A DNA stretch of 64,000 bases. It comes from Abiotrophia defectiva ATCC 49176 (GTDB lineage: Bacteria; Bacillota; Bacilli; Lactobacillales; Aerococcaceae). The stretch spans positions 1,065,724 through 1,129,723 of the forward strand of contig NZ_KI535340.1 of assembly GCF_000160075.2 (NCBI RefSeq), read 5' to 3'. The notes below the pieces were generated by a model, which did no database searches, was not told the DNA's origin, and saw nothing but the letters and a program-made list of their open reading frames with translations. A program made the translations under genes and the position numbers. Shown piece by piece: positions 14,341 through 23,370 of this stretch. The number at the start of each line of letters is the position of its first letter. Within the stretch, counting starts at the first letter, position 1.

Positions 14341-16515
14341 ATGACTAAAAAACGCATCCTCTTATGGGGGATTAATGGCGCCATTCTTCTGAGCGCCGGG
14401 GCCGGTTTGTGGGGCCTTAACCAAGATCTCAGTCAATCTCAAGCCCGTTTGCAAGAGGCCCAAACGGCCATGTCCCAAGCAGAAAGCGACAAGGGCCAAT
14501 TATCTAGCGATTTGGCCGCAGCCCAAGCTGAAAAAGAATCCTTAGCCTTGGATAAGCTGGAGCTAGAATTCAAGGAAAAAATGGGTAAACAAAAGGTCAT
14601 CGTGGGTAAGGTCTTTTCCAACGGTTACCTTAAGAAACACGGCAACCACTATCACTTTGTCTATGGTAAGCCACCAGTGGATGCCATCTATGAAGACCAG
14701 GACCAAGCAGGGGCTAGCAGCTCAAGAAGGGGTGGGGACGATCACTATGTCTTTAACCCAGCCGATATTGTCGAAGAGAATGCGGATGGTTATGTAGTCC
14801 GTCACGGCGACCATTTCCACTTTATCTCCAAACGGGACTTGGCCAATGCGCCAACTGTGCCTAATGCCCACACACCAGGGGGCTGCCGCCTAGTGCGGAT
14901 TCCTCACGGCGACCATTTCCACGATGTGCTGGATTGTGGTCAAGGCCTGGGTAATCTGTCCTTCGATGATGAGCCAGTCAGCCCAAGACCAAATGGCCCA
15001 GTCGCTAGTCGGCCAGCCAGCACAAGCCAACCTGTAGCGCCAAGTCATCCAGCCGATCAATTGACCCGACCAAGTCAACCAGCGACGCCAAGTCTGCCAG
15101 TGGATCAGCCAGCTAGTCCAAGTCCGGCTCCGAGTCAACCAGAACAACCAAGCACGCCAAAAGGTCCGACTTCCCTCTTGACCTTAGATTCTCCTGAGAT
15201 TCAAGGGCATCTGGATTACATCAGCTATGCCTATGGGGTAGAGCGGGATACTATCAAGTTGCAGGCCGTCTATGATGATGCAGGCAACTACCGGGGTCAA
15301 GTCTTTGCCTTCCAAAATATGGAACAAGGTCAAGACAAGTCTCACATCCATCCTTGGGTAGTGCCACTCTGGACCTTGGAAGTCCCTAGTCAGGATCCAA
15401 GCATTGACCCTGAGTTACGCTTTGCCCGCGAATTAGCAGGCCTTGCGAAACGCATGGGTATTCCTCAGCGCATTATTCGCATTCGCGATGGCTACTTCGA
15501 GGTACCACATGGTGACCACAGCCACAATATCCGCATCCGCAATGTAGACGGGGCCAAGGCTTATGTAGCCAACAAATTGGCCAGCCTGCCAAGCATCCAT
15601 GTGCCAGGGGATTTGGATGAGGCGACAGTCAAAGCCTACATCGCCACCCTGCGCCAAGTCGCTAGCCAACGTTTAGCTGGCCAAGAAGTAGCCCTAGCCC
15701 GGATTGAAGCTGGCTTGCAAGACATTGAAGAAAGCCTCAAGGACAAGGGCAATTCGACCCAAGGCTTCCTCCAACTCTTAGATCGCTTTGCGGCCCGCTA
15801 CATCTTCCAAATTGAAGACAATAGTGACAAACTGTCCGAACGTCTGGCCAAATTGAATGCCCAACATGAGAGCATCCTCAAGGCCATTAGCGAGCTTAAC
15901 TTGACCAACTATGGGGTGACCGCTGACCAATTGCGGGAACAAGCCAATAAGGCCATCGAAGCACAAGACGCGGTGGGCTTAAGCCGCTTAGCAGCCTATG
16001 TGGCGGCCCTCAAGGACGCCAACGACCGTCCTGGGGTTGAAGCCATGAAGCATCTCTACTTCTTGACCCAACACGTCCAAGACAAGCCATTGTCTTATGA
16101 CTTGCGGGAACAAGTGTCAGATATCATTGCCCGCCTATCCAAGACCAATGCCGTCTTCGGTGGGGATGACCCGGCAGAACCGCTTTTCGCACCGGCTATC
16201 TTGGCTAAACAAGCCATCGAGCTAGCACACGCCCAGTTCAATGGCAAGGTTGACACCCGCGTAGGCGACAAGTATAAGGCCATTACCCAAGCCGGGGAAG
16301 ATGGCGGTCCAAGCATCTTGGAGAGCAACAAGTCCTTCACCTCCGAAGTCTTAGAAGACGCCGACAAGGATAAGAGCCTGCCAGTGACTAACTTTGAAGA
16401 GGACAAGGCAAGCGAGGCCTCCTCATCTTCAGACCAAAGCTCATCCCAGTCTTCGTCCAGCTCAAAAGCTGATGCAGCAAGCGATCAGAAAGACGAAACG
16501 ACTTCAAGCAACTAA
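14341..16515 (+). CDS. Histidine-triad (Pht-like) zinc-binding surface protein
   Basis: A 724-residue exported protein. An N-terminal membrane helix (residues about 5-25) is followed by a coiled coil rich in Gln, Ala and Glu. Four HxxHxH triads are seen: HGNHYH (near 100), HGDHFH (155), HGDHFH (189) and HGDHSH (390). Between them lies a Pro/Ser/Gln-rich linker (about 220-280) and after them a long helical region, then a Ser/Asp-rich tail. Streptococcal Pht proteins bind zinc through these triads and hand it to AdcAII/Lmb or affect complement. Unlike many surface zinc proteins it has neither a lipobox nor LPXTG; the uncleaved helix would anchor it. Its promoter carries a Zur-like site, but no zinc ABC transporter is adjacent. 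Confidence 0.85.
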   Translation: MTKKRILLWGINGAILLSAGAGLWGLNQDLSQSQARLQEAQTAMSQAESDKGQLSSDLAAAQAEKESLALDKLELEFKEKMGKQKVIVGKVFSNGYLKKHGNHYHFVYGKPPVDAIYEDQDQAGASSSRRGGDDHYVFNPADIVEENADGYVVRHGDHFHFISKRDLANAPTVPNAHTPGGCRLVRIPHGDHFHDVLDCGQGLGNLSFDDEPVSPRPNGPVASRPASTSQPVAPSHPADQLTRPSQPATPSLPVDQPASPSPAPSQPEQPSTPKGPTSLLTLDSPEIQGHLDYISYAYGVERDTIKLQAVYDDAGNYRGQVFAFQNMEQGQDKSHIHPWVVPLWTLEVPSQDPSIDPELRFARELAGLAKRMGIPQRIIRIRDGYFEVPHGDHSHNIRIRNVDGAKAYVANKLASLPSIHVPGDLDEATVKAYIATLRQVASQRLAGQEVALARIEAGLQDIEESLKDKGNSTQGFLQLLDRFAARYIFQIEDNSDKLSERLAKLNAQHESILKAISELNLTNYGVTADQLREQANKAIEAQDAVGLSRLAAYVAALKDANDRPGVEAMKHLYFLTQHVQDKPLSYDLREQVSDIIARLSKTNAVFGGDDPAEPLFAPAILAKQAIELAHAQFNGKVDTRVGDKYKAITQAGEDGGPSILESNKSFTSEVLEDADKDKSLPVTNFEEDKASEASSSSDQSSSQSSSSSKADAASDQKDETTSSN

Positions 16516-16530
16516 GTCTAACCCTCTATT

Positions 16531-16578
16531 AAAAACCACCCCCCATCAGCGGCCGAACTGATGGCAGGGTGGTTTTTA
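16531..16578 (+). terminator. Rho-independent terminator after the Pht gene
   Basis: AAAAACCACCC pairs with GGGTGGTTTTT, with an inner ATCAG/CTGAT stem. Confidence 0.85.
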
Positions 16579-16644
16579 GCTTGGCTGGCTAAGTGATAGA
16601 AAGATATAAAATAGTTATTTTCCATCGGTTAACCTCTCAAAATC

Positions 16645-16690
16645 CCAGCCCTTATCCTGTTCTCAAGCCAGGTCAGGGGCTGGATTTTTT
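16645..16690 (+). terminator. Second terminator-like hairpin
   Basis: CCAGCCC and GGGGCTGG arms across a 24-nt loop, followed by ATTTTTT. It lies 70 bp after the first terminator and insulates the ABC operon. Confidence 0.65.
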
Positions 16691-16795
16691 CATTTATTGA
16701 AGAAGACAAAAATTTATTTCACAATTTCATATCAACTTCACACAGGGGTTGCATACTATAGTTAGTTCTTAATCAGCAGAAAGGAAGTGACTCGT

Positions 16796-18091
16796 ATGAA
16801 ATGGTATCAGCGTGCTTGGGCCTATGTCAGCCGTAAGCGAGTCAGAGTAGGGCTGCTTTTCCTCATCTTATCTCTGATCACGACCGCTGTCTTAGCTGTT
16901 TTCGCGATTCAGATTAGCACCCAACAAGTTCAAGATAAACTCCTGTCCCTCTCCAATGCGGGATTCCAGCTCCAAGGTCAGGGCTTGCAGGCAGGTATGA
17001 AAGAGTCGGATATCAGTCAAGTGGCTCAAGTAGAGGGAATTGCAGACGTTCAGTACCAATCAGAAGGGCTGGCCAAGTTTGAGTCCGGCCAAGTCATTCA
17101 GGCCCAACAAGCCGTGCAACGTGACCAAGGCGACGATATCTTTAATCAGCTCTTATCCATTCAAGGTCGCCAAGACAGTCAGACCGACTTAGATTTTGCG
17201 AGCGGGGCCTTGACCCTCAGCCAAGGGCGCCACTTGACGCCAGATGACAAAGACAAGGTCATGGTCCACGAGGCCTTTGCCGAAGCTAACAAGCTCCAGC
17301 TAGGCGACAAGATTAGTCTCAAGGGCACCCAGCTAACAGAAGGTGGGGAAGCCAAGGACGGGGAGGCCAAGGAATTCGAGATTGTCGGGATCTATAGCGG
17401 GAAACGCAGTGAGACCTTCACCGGGCTCAGCTCCGATTTGACTGAAAACCGGCTCTACACAGACTACGCTAGCAGTCAGGCCCTCTACGGGCGGCAAGCA
17501 GACGACTATCAAGTACGTCTGGCTCAGTATCGGGTGAAAAATCCTAAGGAACTAGACCAAGTTATTAGCCGCGTTAAGGCCTTGTCGCTGGATTGGGACC
17601 AAACCCAATTGACAGCCAACAGTCAAGCCTTTGACCAGGTGGCAGCGCCTATCGCTAGCTTCCAGTCCCTCATGAACCTCATGACCGGCGCGGTCTTAGT
17701 GGTCAGTGTGATTACCCTCTTCCTAGTCTTGCTCTTCTGCTTGCGGGAACGAGTGCATGAATTCGGCATTCTGCTCTCAATCGGGATTTCCAAAGGCCAA
17801 ATCATTGGCCAAATCCTGCTAGAGCTCTGGGGCCTATCCATTGGGGCCTGGGCCATCGCGGCCGCAGTGGCTTATCCACTGGCTAACAGTTTCTTCTCCA
17901 GCCTCTTAGTCTCCAATGACCTGCCAGATCAGGTCCGCAAACTCTTCGCGGCCGCTGCCCCAACTTGGCAGGCTGGCCTAGTCGCAACAAGTTATGGCGT
18001 CGTCCTCCTCATTATCGTAGTAGCGGTCATGGCTTGTGCCGGCTTAATTCTCACCAAAAAACCTAAGGAAATCCTAGGACAACTCAGTTAA
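16796..18091 (+). CDS. ABC transporter permease, Vex1-like (FtsX/MacB type)
   Basis: A 431-residue permease with one N-terminal helix (residues about 20-45), a large extracytoplasmic domain (MacB-PCD type, about 50-290) and three C-terminal helices (about 295-430), the FtsX topology. Length and gene order (permease-ATPase-permease-regulator-kinase) match Streptococcus vex1-vex2-vex3-vncR-vncS. The start is ATG 16796; AAAGGAAG lies 9 bp before it, while the upstream GTG at 16787 overlaps that ribosome site. Such transporters act as mechanotransmission exporters or peptide sensors; in pneumococcus Vex123 was proposed to export the Pep27 peptide. The substrate here is unknown. Confidence 0.8.
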   Translation: MKWYQRAWAYVSRKRVRVGLLFLILSLITTAVLAVFAIQISTQQVQDKLLSLSNAGFQLQGQGLQAGMKESDISQVAQVEGIADVQYQSEGLAKFESGQVIQAQQAVQRDQGDDIFNQLLSIQGRQDSQTDLDFASGALTLSQGRHLTPDDKDKVMVHEAFAEANKLQLGDKISLKGTQLTEGGEAKDGEAKEFEIVGIYSGKRSETFTGLSSDLTENRLYTDYASSQALYGRQADDYQVRLAQYRVKNPKELDQVISRVKALSLDWDQTQLTANSQAFDQVAAPIASFQSLMNLMTGAVLVVSVITLFLVLLFCLRERVHEFGILLSIGISKGQIIGQILLELWGLSIGAWAIAAAVAYPLANSFFSSLLVSNDLPDQVRKLFAAAAPTWQAGLVATSYGVVLLIIVVAVMACAGLILTKKPKEILGQLS

Positions 18092-18104
18092 GGAAGTGAT
18101 CATG

Positions 18105-18755
18105 ATGACATTATTGAAATTAGACAACATTTACTATCGTTATGAAGGGGCACAAGAGAGTGTCCTCAAGGAATTAGACGCCAAATTTGATGCCGGCACC
18201 TTCTACGCTGTCGTGGGTAAATCCGGGGCTGGTAAGTCGACCTTCTTATCCCTCTTGGCAGGCTTAGATAGCCCAACCAAAGGTAAAGTCCTCTTCCAAG
18301 GCAAGGACATTGCCCAAGAGTCCTATAGCGCCCACCGCCGCCACAATATTTGCTTGGTCTTCCAAAACTACAACCTGATTGACTACTTGACGCCACTAGA
18401 AAATGTGCGCCTAGCCAATGCGGAAGCTAGCGAAGACTTGCTCTTACAACTAGGCTTGGGCCAAGACTTAATTCATCGTAACGTCCTCAAGTTATCTGGT
18501 GGTCAACAACAACGGGTGGCTATCGCCCGGGCTTTGGCCAGCGAGGCGCCAATCATCTTAGCGGATGAGCCAACCGGTAACTTGGACGAAGGGACCGCCC
18601 AAGAAATCATCGACATTTTACGTCAAGCTGCCCATGAACGAGGCAAATGTGTCATCGTCGTGACCCACAGCCCACAAGTGGCAGAGGCAGCCGATACGGT
18701 TCTAGAACTCAGCCATGGTAAGCTGAAAGCTGCTAACGGACATAAAGTGAAGTAG
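18105..18755 (+). CDS. ABC transporter ATPase, Vex2-like (LolD/MacB type)
   Basis: A 216-residue ATPase subunit. Walker A is GKSGAGKST (near residue 39), the Q-loop is VFQNYNL, the signature LSGGQQQR, Walker B IILADEPTGNLD and the switch His in VVTHS. DEPTGNLD and the short length assign it to the LolD/MacB group that drives FtsX-type permeases. It lies 13 bp after the first permease gene and 15 bp before the second, so all three form one operon and one complex at the membrane. Two adjacent ATG codons (18102, 18105) are possible; 18105 has the better spacing to AAGGAAG. Confidence 0.9.
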   Translation: MTLLKLDNIYYRYEGAQESVLKELDAKFDAGTFYAVVGKSGAGKSTFLSLLAGLDSPTKGKVLFQGKDIAQESYSAHRRHNICLVFQNYNLIDYLTPLENVRLANAEASEDLLLQLGLGQDLIHRNVLKLSGGQQQRVAIARALASEAPIILADEPTGNLDEGTAQEIIDILRQAAHERGKCVIVVTHSPQVAEAADTVLELSHGKLKAANGHKVK

Positions 18756-18770
18756 AGAGGGGGAAGCACA

Positions 18771-20150
18771 ATGCGTTTATTGAATAATGCTTGGGCCTAT
18801 GTCTGGCGTAAAAAATTTAAGACTCTGATTATCTTCCTTATTCTCTTAGTCATGTCCACTGTTTCCTTAAGTAGTTTGGCTGTTAAGCGGGCAACCGACG
18901 TGGCCTCCAAAGAAACCTTCAAGGGCATCAGCTCTTCCTTCTCGATGGAAATCGATCGCCGTAACAACCAAGGGACCAACCGCGGGAGTGGGAACTTGCG
19001 TGGTAAGGACATCGCGGCCATTCAAGGCCTAGATGGCATTAGCCAAGTAGTCAAACGTATGGGGATTGTGGCCGACTTAGTCGACAAGGAACTGGTTTCC
19101 CAAGATGGCCTGCCACGAATTGATGCCGACCGTCAACGTCGCTTCGGTAAGGCAGCTATGTTGACTGGGACCAATGACTCTTCCTTGGACGATCGCTTTA
19201 GTGCCGAAACCTTCAAGCTAGTTGAAGGCCGTCACATTAAGCCTGAGGACAAGAACGTGGCCATGGTCCACGAAGAATTTGCTAAGAAGAACGGCCTCAA
19301 GGTAGGGGACACGCTCAAGCTCAAGTCCAACATCTATGATGCCGATAATGAAAAGCAAGCCAATGAAACGACTGAAGTTACGATCGTAGGGACCTTCAGC
19401 GGGAAAAACAAGGGTGGGGTAACGGCCATCCAAGAGCTCTACCAAAACAACCTACTGACCGACTTAGGGACCACTCAAAAGCTCTACGGATATACCGACG
19501 AAACGGCTATCTATCAAGATGCTAGCTTCTTCGTCGACGGTAACCATGACTTAGACAAGATTATGTCTGAAGCTAAGAAGTTGTCCATTAACTGGCGGGC
19601 ATACAGCTTGGTTAAGAGCAGCCAAAACTTCCCATCCTTGCAAAAATCAATTGGTTTAGTCTATGGCATGACCGACAAGTTACTCTTGGGTAGCCTGATC
19701 TTCTCAGGTGTTGTTCTCATGTTGATCCTCTTCCTCTGGATGAACGGTCGTCGTAAGGAAATGGGGATTCGTCTCTCCCTAGGGATGACCAAGCCACAAA
19801 TCTTGGCTCAATTCCTAGTCGAAGTCCTCATGGTCAGTCTAGCAAGCTTTGTGGGAGCCTTCCTCCTAGGTGGACCTGTCAGCCAATGGGTAGGCAATAC
19901 CATTCTGGGCAGCGTCAACCAAAGCATCGGCCAACAATTGGCAACTGAAGCTAAGAATACAACGCTTGGGGGCGGGGCAGCCATCGATAGCTTCAACAAG
20001 ACCTTGACCGAATTATCCATCCAAGTACAAGCCATGGATATGGTTTGGGTAGTAGCCTTAGGCTTAGTGGTCATCCTGGTAGCTGTACTATTGGCTTCCA
20101 TTACCCTCATGCGTAAGCAACCTAAATCACTCTTGGCCGACCATCAATAG
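18771..20150 (+). CDS. ABC transporter permease, Vex3-like (FtsX/MacB type)
   Basis: A 459-residue permease paralogous to the one at 16796: both begin with NNAWAYVWRKK-type or QRAWAYVSRKR-type sequence followed by one helix, a large extracellular domain (about 45-310) with the shared segments KVMVHEAFAE / NVAMVHEEFA and L[KQ]LGDK-type / LKVGDTLKLK, and three C-terminal helices. The length equals that reported for Vex3 of pneumococcus. It should form a heterodimer with the first permease, driven by the ATPase encoded between them. After the stop comes a 310-bp structured spacer and then a two-component system, as in the vex-vnc locus. Confidence 0.82.
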   Translation: MRLLNNAWAYVWRKKFKTLIIFLILLVMSTVSLSSLAVKRATDVASKETFKGISSSFSMEIDRRNNQGTNRGSGNLRGKDIAAIQGLDGISQVVKRMGIVADLVDKELVSQDGLPRIDADRQRRFGKAAMLTGTNDSSLDDRFSAETFKLVEGRHIKPEDKNVAMVHEEFAKKNGLKVGDTLKLKSNIYDADNEKQANETTEVTIVGTFSGKNKGGVTAIQELYQNNLLTDLGTTQKLYGYTDETAIYQDASFFVDGNHDLDKIMSEAKKLSINWRAYSLVKSSQNFPSLQKSIGLVYGMTDKLLLGSLIFSGVVLMLILFLWMNGRRKEMGIRLSLGMTKPQILAQFLVEVLMVSLASFVGAFLLGGPVSQWVGNTILGSVNQSIGQQLATEAKNTTLGGGAAIDSFNKTLTELSIQVQAMDMVWVVALGLVVILVAVLLASITLMRKQPKSLLADHQ

Positions 20151-20162
20151 GCCAATAAGTGG

Positions 20163-20300
20163 GTGAGTTCTCGTCATCGAGAACTCCTCATAGACCGGCC
20201 AAGTCGCCGTCATTGTTACTTACATACTCTCGTCACTCAGTCCAAGCAATGACGCCTTGACCGGCCTATGAGGGGTTCTAGATACCCCTTTATTCTCCAC
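20163..20300 (+). other. Triple-hairpin structured spacer between vex-like and vnc-like genes
   Basis: Three foldbacks follow the last permease. The first is GAGTTCTCG-TCAT-CGAGAACTC (20165-20186). The second is a long one with arms of about 27 nt, CCTCATAGACCGGCCAAGTC... (from about 20186) against ...CTTGACCGGCCTATGAGG (to about 20273), with inner arms CGTCATTG/CAATGACG and a loop of about 32 nt. The third is AGGGGTTCTAGATACCCCTTT (about 20271-20292), which can act as a terminator. In pneumococcus the pep27 gene lies in this position; no convincing peptide gene with a ribosome site is seen here. Confidence 0.6.
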
Positions 20301-20375
20301 CTAAGGGACTTCCATTTGTAGATAATGTTCAGAATTTGGTTCAAGTGTAGGCTAGGAAGTCCATCATATTTTTTA

Positions 20376-20425
20376 CCATGGAAAGTAGGGTTTGCGCAGG
20401 CTAATCCTACTTTCTATGGTATAAT
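20376..20425 (+). promoter_or_regulatory. vncRS-like promoter with a 14-bp inverted repeat
   Basis: CCATGGAAAGTAGG (20376-20389) and CCTACTTTCTATGG (20406-20419) are inverted repeats with one mismatch, directly followed by TATAAT (20420-20425). No good -35 lies 17 bp upstream, so the repeat probably binds a regulator, most simply the response regulator encoded downstream. Confidence 0.65.
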
Positions 20426-20460
20426 TGACTTAAGATTTTAATGTGAAAGGAAGTGCGCCC

Positions 20461-21117
20461 ATGAATCTGATGATTGTAGAAGACGAAGCAGCCATCCGCG
20501 AAGGAGTCAGCGAATTTCTCCGCAGTCAAGGCTACTTTGTTTGGGAGGCGGCTGATGGCCAAGAAGCCCTGGACCTCTTTGGGGAGGTATCCGTGGATCT
20601 GGTCCTCTTAGATATTATGATGCCTAAGAAAAATGGCTTTGAAGTCTTAGCAGAAATCCGTAAAACCAGTACAGTGCCGGTCCTCATGTTGACAGCGGTA
20701 GCTGATGAAGAAGCCCAAATTAAGACCTTCGACTTGCTGGTGGATGGCTATATTCAGAAGCCTTTCTCCCTGGCCCTACTGGCTAAGCGCATTGAAGCCT
20801 TGCTCAAGCGCCATTACGGCGAGTTTGACATCTGGGAATACAAGGACAGCAAGGTCAACTTCTCCAGCTATGAAGCGACTTATAAGGGGGAAGTGGCGGA
20901 TACCAAGCCTAAGGAGCTGGCAGTTCTCAAGCTCTTGCTGGACCACCAAGGCCAAGTCCTCAGTCGGGCGCAAATTCTCGACCATGTCTGGGCCAATCAG
21001 GATGATCCACCTTTTGACCGGGTAGTGGACGTCTATATCAAGCAATTGCGCAAAAACTTAGGATTGGATTGTATTGTCACGGTCAAAAATGTGGGCTATA
21101 AATTGGAGCTAAAATGA
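20461..21117 (+). CDS. vncR: Response regulator, OmpR family (VncR-like)
   Basis: A 218-residue transcription regulator. Receiver domain: acidic pair EDE near the start, phosphorylated Asp in LVLLDIMMP (near residue 51), the T/S in MLTAV and the Lys in IQKPFS. The C-terminal winged helix (about 125-218) contains TKPKELAVLKLLL and VDVYIKQLRKNLG. The start ATG 20461 follows AAAGGAAG. The gene overlaps the kinase gene by ATGA. Position behind the vex-like ABC operon and size agree with VncR of pneumococcus; it probably controls this locus through the inverted repeat upstream. Confidence 0.88.
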   Translation: MNLMIVEDEAAIREGVSEFLRSQGYFVWEAADGQEALDLFGEVSVDLVLLDIMMPKKNGFEVLAEIRKTSTVPVLMLTAVADEEAQIKTFDLLVDGYIQKPFSLALLAKRIEALLKRHYGEFDIWEYKDSKVNFSSYEATYKGEVADTKPKELAVLKLLLDHQGQVLSRAQILDHVWANQDDPPFDRVVDVYIKQLRKNLGLDCIVTVKNVGYKLELK

Positions 21118-22448
21118 AACGACTAAGTTTATTTCCGAAAATTTTTATCTGGACCATCTCCATCTTGCTAGCCTTGGTGGCAGTGGCCCATCTCTCCATT
21201 TATTTGGTCTTTCCTCATTTCTATCTCAATGATCGCCAGACCGACTTGAGCCACAAGGCCGATGCCATGGTCCAAAACCTGGCCGAAGTAGAGGAAGCCG
21301 AAGTGGAGACAGCCCTGGAAGTCTATGCTAAGAATGAGGGCATTACAGCCTTTATGCAGCCACAAGGCTCGAGCTATACTAAGACTTTAGGCCGTAACCT
21401 CAACTATAATCAGGACAGTGACCAGAACTCGGTCATTATCGAAGAGCGGGAAGTGGTGACGCGGGATAAGAAACGCCTGCTAGTTCAGTTTGTTGCCACT
21501 ACAGAAGTGGTCCGCCAGGCCACACGGGTGACCCTGACCTTGCTGCCTATGTCCCTGGGGGGCTCGGTGGCTTTGGCAGTGGTGGTAGCCTATGTCTACG
21601 CTCGCAGCCTGTCCCGGCCCCTCAGTCGTATGGCGGTCATGACTGGGCGCATGAAACAGTTGGACCGGACGGCCTTCTTTGCTAATATCCGCCAGGATGA
21701 GCTGGGCATGATGGAGCGACAAATCAACGAGCTCTATGGACATCTTTTAGCTGTTATTGATGAACTAGAAGAGAAGAACCAGCGCATGGTAGAGTTAGAG
21801 AAGCTCAAGGTCGACTTCCTGCGCAGTGCTTCCCACGAACTCAAGACGCCTTTGGCCGGTCTGCGAATTATGCTAGAAAATATGCGCTGGAAGGTAGGCA
21901 AGTATGCCGACCGGGACACTTATTTGGATGAGGCCATGCTCAAGGTCGACCAATTATCTGGCCTAGTCAAGGAAATTCTGGAACTCTCCAAGCTGCAAGA
22001 ATGGCAGGCCGAGACAGGACCACTGGATGTGGCGACCATTGTGCCTCAGGTGCTGGCTGACTATGAAGTCCTGGCTCAGGCTCAGCACTTGAAGATTGAC
22101 TATCAACTCGACCAGGCCACCCTGGCTATGAGTGAGTCAGCCTTCCGCAAGGTCTTCTCCAACCTCATGAGCAATGCGGTCCGCTACTCCACACCCGGCG
22201 GCACCATCCGCATCTATCGTGAGGGGCAGAAGCTAAGAATTGAGAATCCTTGTCAGCCTATGTCTGACCAAGCCCTTCAGTCAGCCTATGACATTTTTAG
22301 TCACCAGGACAGCGACCAGCAGGGCAATAAGGGGACCGGTTTGGGGCTCTATATGGTTCATAATCTGCTGGAAAATTATCATATTGCCCATGACTTCTAT
22401 GCCATTGAAGGCGGCATGCGCTTTGAGCTGGAAGTGCTGGAGGATTAG
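21114..22448 (+). CDS. vncS: Sensor histidine kinase (VncS-like)
   Basis: A 444-residue membrane kinase partner of the preceding regulator. Two transmembrane helices (about 10-32 and 145-168) enclose an extracellular sensor of about 110 residues. HAMP and coiled-coil segments follow, then the H-box FLRSASHELKTPLAGLR (His near residue 240), N-box FSNLMSNAVRYS, and G-box GTGLGLYMV. The catalytic core ends with a short beta tail. Gene start overlaps vncR by 4 bp; a terminator follows directly. In pneumococcus VncS was linked to vancomycin tolerance, a claim that has been disputed, so the signal here is open. Confidence 0.88.
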   Translation: MKRLSLFPKIFIWTISILLALVAVAHLSIYLVFPHFYLNDRQTDLSHKADAMVQNLAEVEEAEVETALEVYAKNEGITAFMQPQGSSYTKTLGRNLNYNQDSDQNSVIIEEREVVTRDKKRLLVQFVATTEVVRQATRVTLTLLPMSLGGSVALAVVVAYVYARSLSRPLSRMAVMTGRMKQLDRTAFFANIRQDELGMMERQINELYGHLLAVIDELEEKNQRMVELEKLKVDFLRSASHELKTPLAGLRIMLENMRWKVGKYADRDTYLDEAMLKVDQLSGLVKEILELSKLQEWQAETGPLDVATIVPQVLADYEVLAQAQHLKIDYQLDQATLAMSESAFRKVFSNLMSNAVRYSTPGGTIRIYREGQKLRIENPCQPMSDQALQSAYDIFSHQDSDQQGNKGTGLGLYMVHNLLENYHIAHDFYAIEGGMRFELEVLED

Positions 22449-22453
22449 AAAAG

Positions 22454-22478
22454 AAAAGCGCCCTAGGGCGCTTTTTTT
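22454..22478 (+). terminator. Rho-independent terminator after the kinase gene
   Basis: AAAAGCGCCC and GGGCGC stem followed by seven T. Confidence 0.9.
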
Positions 22479-22542
22479 GAATGGGAGAGTGACTTATGCT
22501 ATAATTGGGTCAAAGCAATAGTGTAGTAAAGGAGCCTAGACC

Positions 22543-22995
22543 ATGTGTTTAATTTGTCAACGAATTGAGATGATTAGGGAAGGCAGCAATCCTTACCTAG
22601 TCAAGGAACTGTCCACTGGCTATGTGGTCTTGGGTGACCACCAATACTTCAAGGGCTACACGCTCTTCCTAGCCAAGCAGCATGTGCGGGAGCTACATGA
22701 CTTAGACCCTGAGACTAGGTTAGCCTTCCTGGCTGAAATGAGTCAGGTTCAAGAAGCGGTGGCCAAGGCCTTTGGGGCAGAGAAGATGAATGTCGAATTG
22801 CTAGGCAATGGCGATGCTCACCTACACTGGCATCTATTTCCACGTTGCGCCGGCGATATGGGGACCTACGGCCACCAGGGGAGCGGGCCCGTCTGGTGGG
22901 TGCCCTTTGAGGAAATGACGGATGAGGCAGTGCGACTGCAGGAGCCCGAGCTGTCCCAGATGCGCCAGACACTGCTAGAGGCCTTAGAACGATAA
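22543..22995 (+). CDS. HIT-family hydrolase
   Basis: A 150-residue cytosolic nucleotide-binding hydrolase or transferase. The histidine triad HLHWHLFPR near residue 100 carries the catalytic middle His that forms a nucleotidyl intermediate. The N-terminal MCLICQRI (CxxC-like) and VLGDHQYFKGYTLFLAKQHV are the typical beta sheet of the HIT fold. The family hydrolyses nucleoside phosphoramidates or Ap4A-like compounds; the specific substrate cannot be read here. It has its own promoter (TATAAT near 22499) and a strong bidirectional terminator. Confidence 0.88.
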   Translation: MCLICQRIEMIREGSNPYLVKELSTGYVVLGDHQYFKGYTLFLAKQHVRELHDLDPETRLAFLAEMSQVQEAVAKAFGAEKMNVELLGNGDAHLHWHLFPRCAGDMGTYGHQGSGPVWWVPFEEMTDEAVRLQEPELSQMRQTLLEALER

Positions 22996-23000
22996 AGGCA

Positions 23001-23040
23001 AAAAAATACAGGCATCATGACAGAGATGCCTGTATTTTTT
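23001..23040. terminator. Bidirectional terminator
   Basis: A perfect 16-bp stem (AAAAAATACAGGCATC and complement) over an 8-nt loop, serving the convergent HIT and OmdA-like genes. Confidence 0.9.
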
Positions 23041-23044
23041 GATT

Positions 23045-23227
23045 TTATGGGGTTAATTGGTCAATCATCTTGGCCAGGCGACGCTCCTTAGTGACTTCCT
23101 GCTTGGCTTCGTTGAGGTACGTAAGCCATTCGGCTTGGTGACTAGGGGGTAGACTGAGAAAATGTTGTCTGACTGGCTCAGGTAGTAGCGGCGCTAGGCT
23201 TTGACTGGTGTAAGAACTTGTGGACAT
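23045..23227 (-). CDS. Small YdeI/OmdA-like protein
   Basis: A 60-residue protein matching the C-terminal part of the YdeI/OmpD-associated (OmdA) family: hydrophobic PLLPEPVRQHFLSLPPSH, then WLTYLNEAK...T.ERRLAKMI. In larger relatives this segment is the end of a bacteriocin-protection-type protein; here it is free-standing. The first ATG (23233) lies right against AAAGGAGGAGG, so the second ATG (23227) is the likelier start. Function unknown. Confidence 0.65.
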   Translation of the reverse strand: MSTSSYTSQSLAPLLPEPVRQHFLSLPPSHQAEWLTYLNEAKQEVTKERRLAKMIDQLTP

Positions 23228-23370
23228 CTTCATCCTCCTCCTTTGCCTTTTAGTATAACAAGGGGCCTTAGGGCAAGCCAGAAAGAGGGCTTGAAAGCCT
23301 ACAAATCTTGAATTTAAGGCCTAAAAATGCTATATTGAGACTATCCAAAACTAAAGGAGTGGATTCAACT

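Noticed and set aside
20151..20460. Pep27-like peptide gene between vex3 and vncR
   Set aside because: The only short frame (ATG 20378, eight codons) lacks a ribosome site and lies in the inverted repeat.
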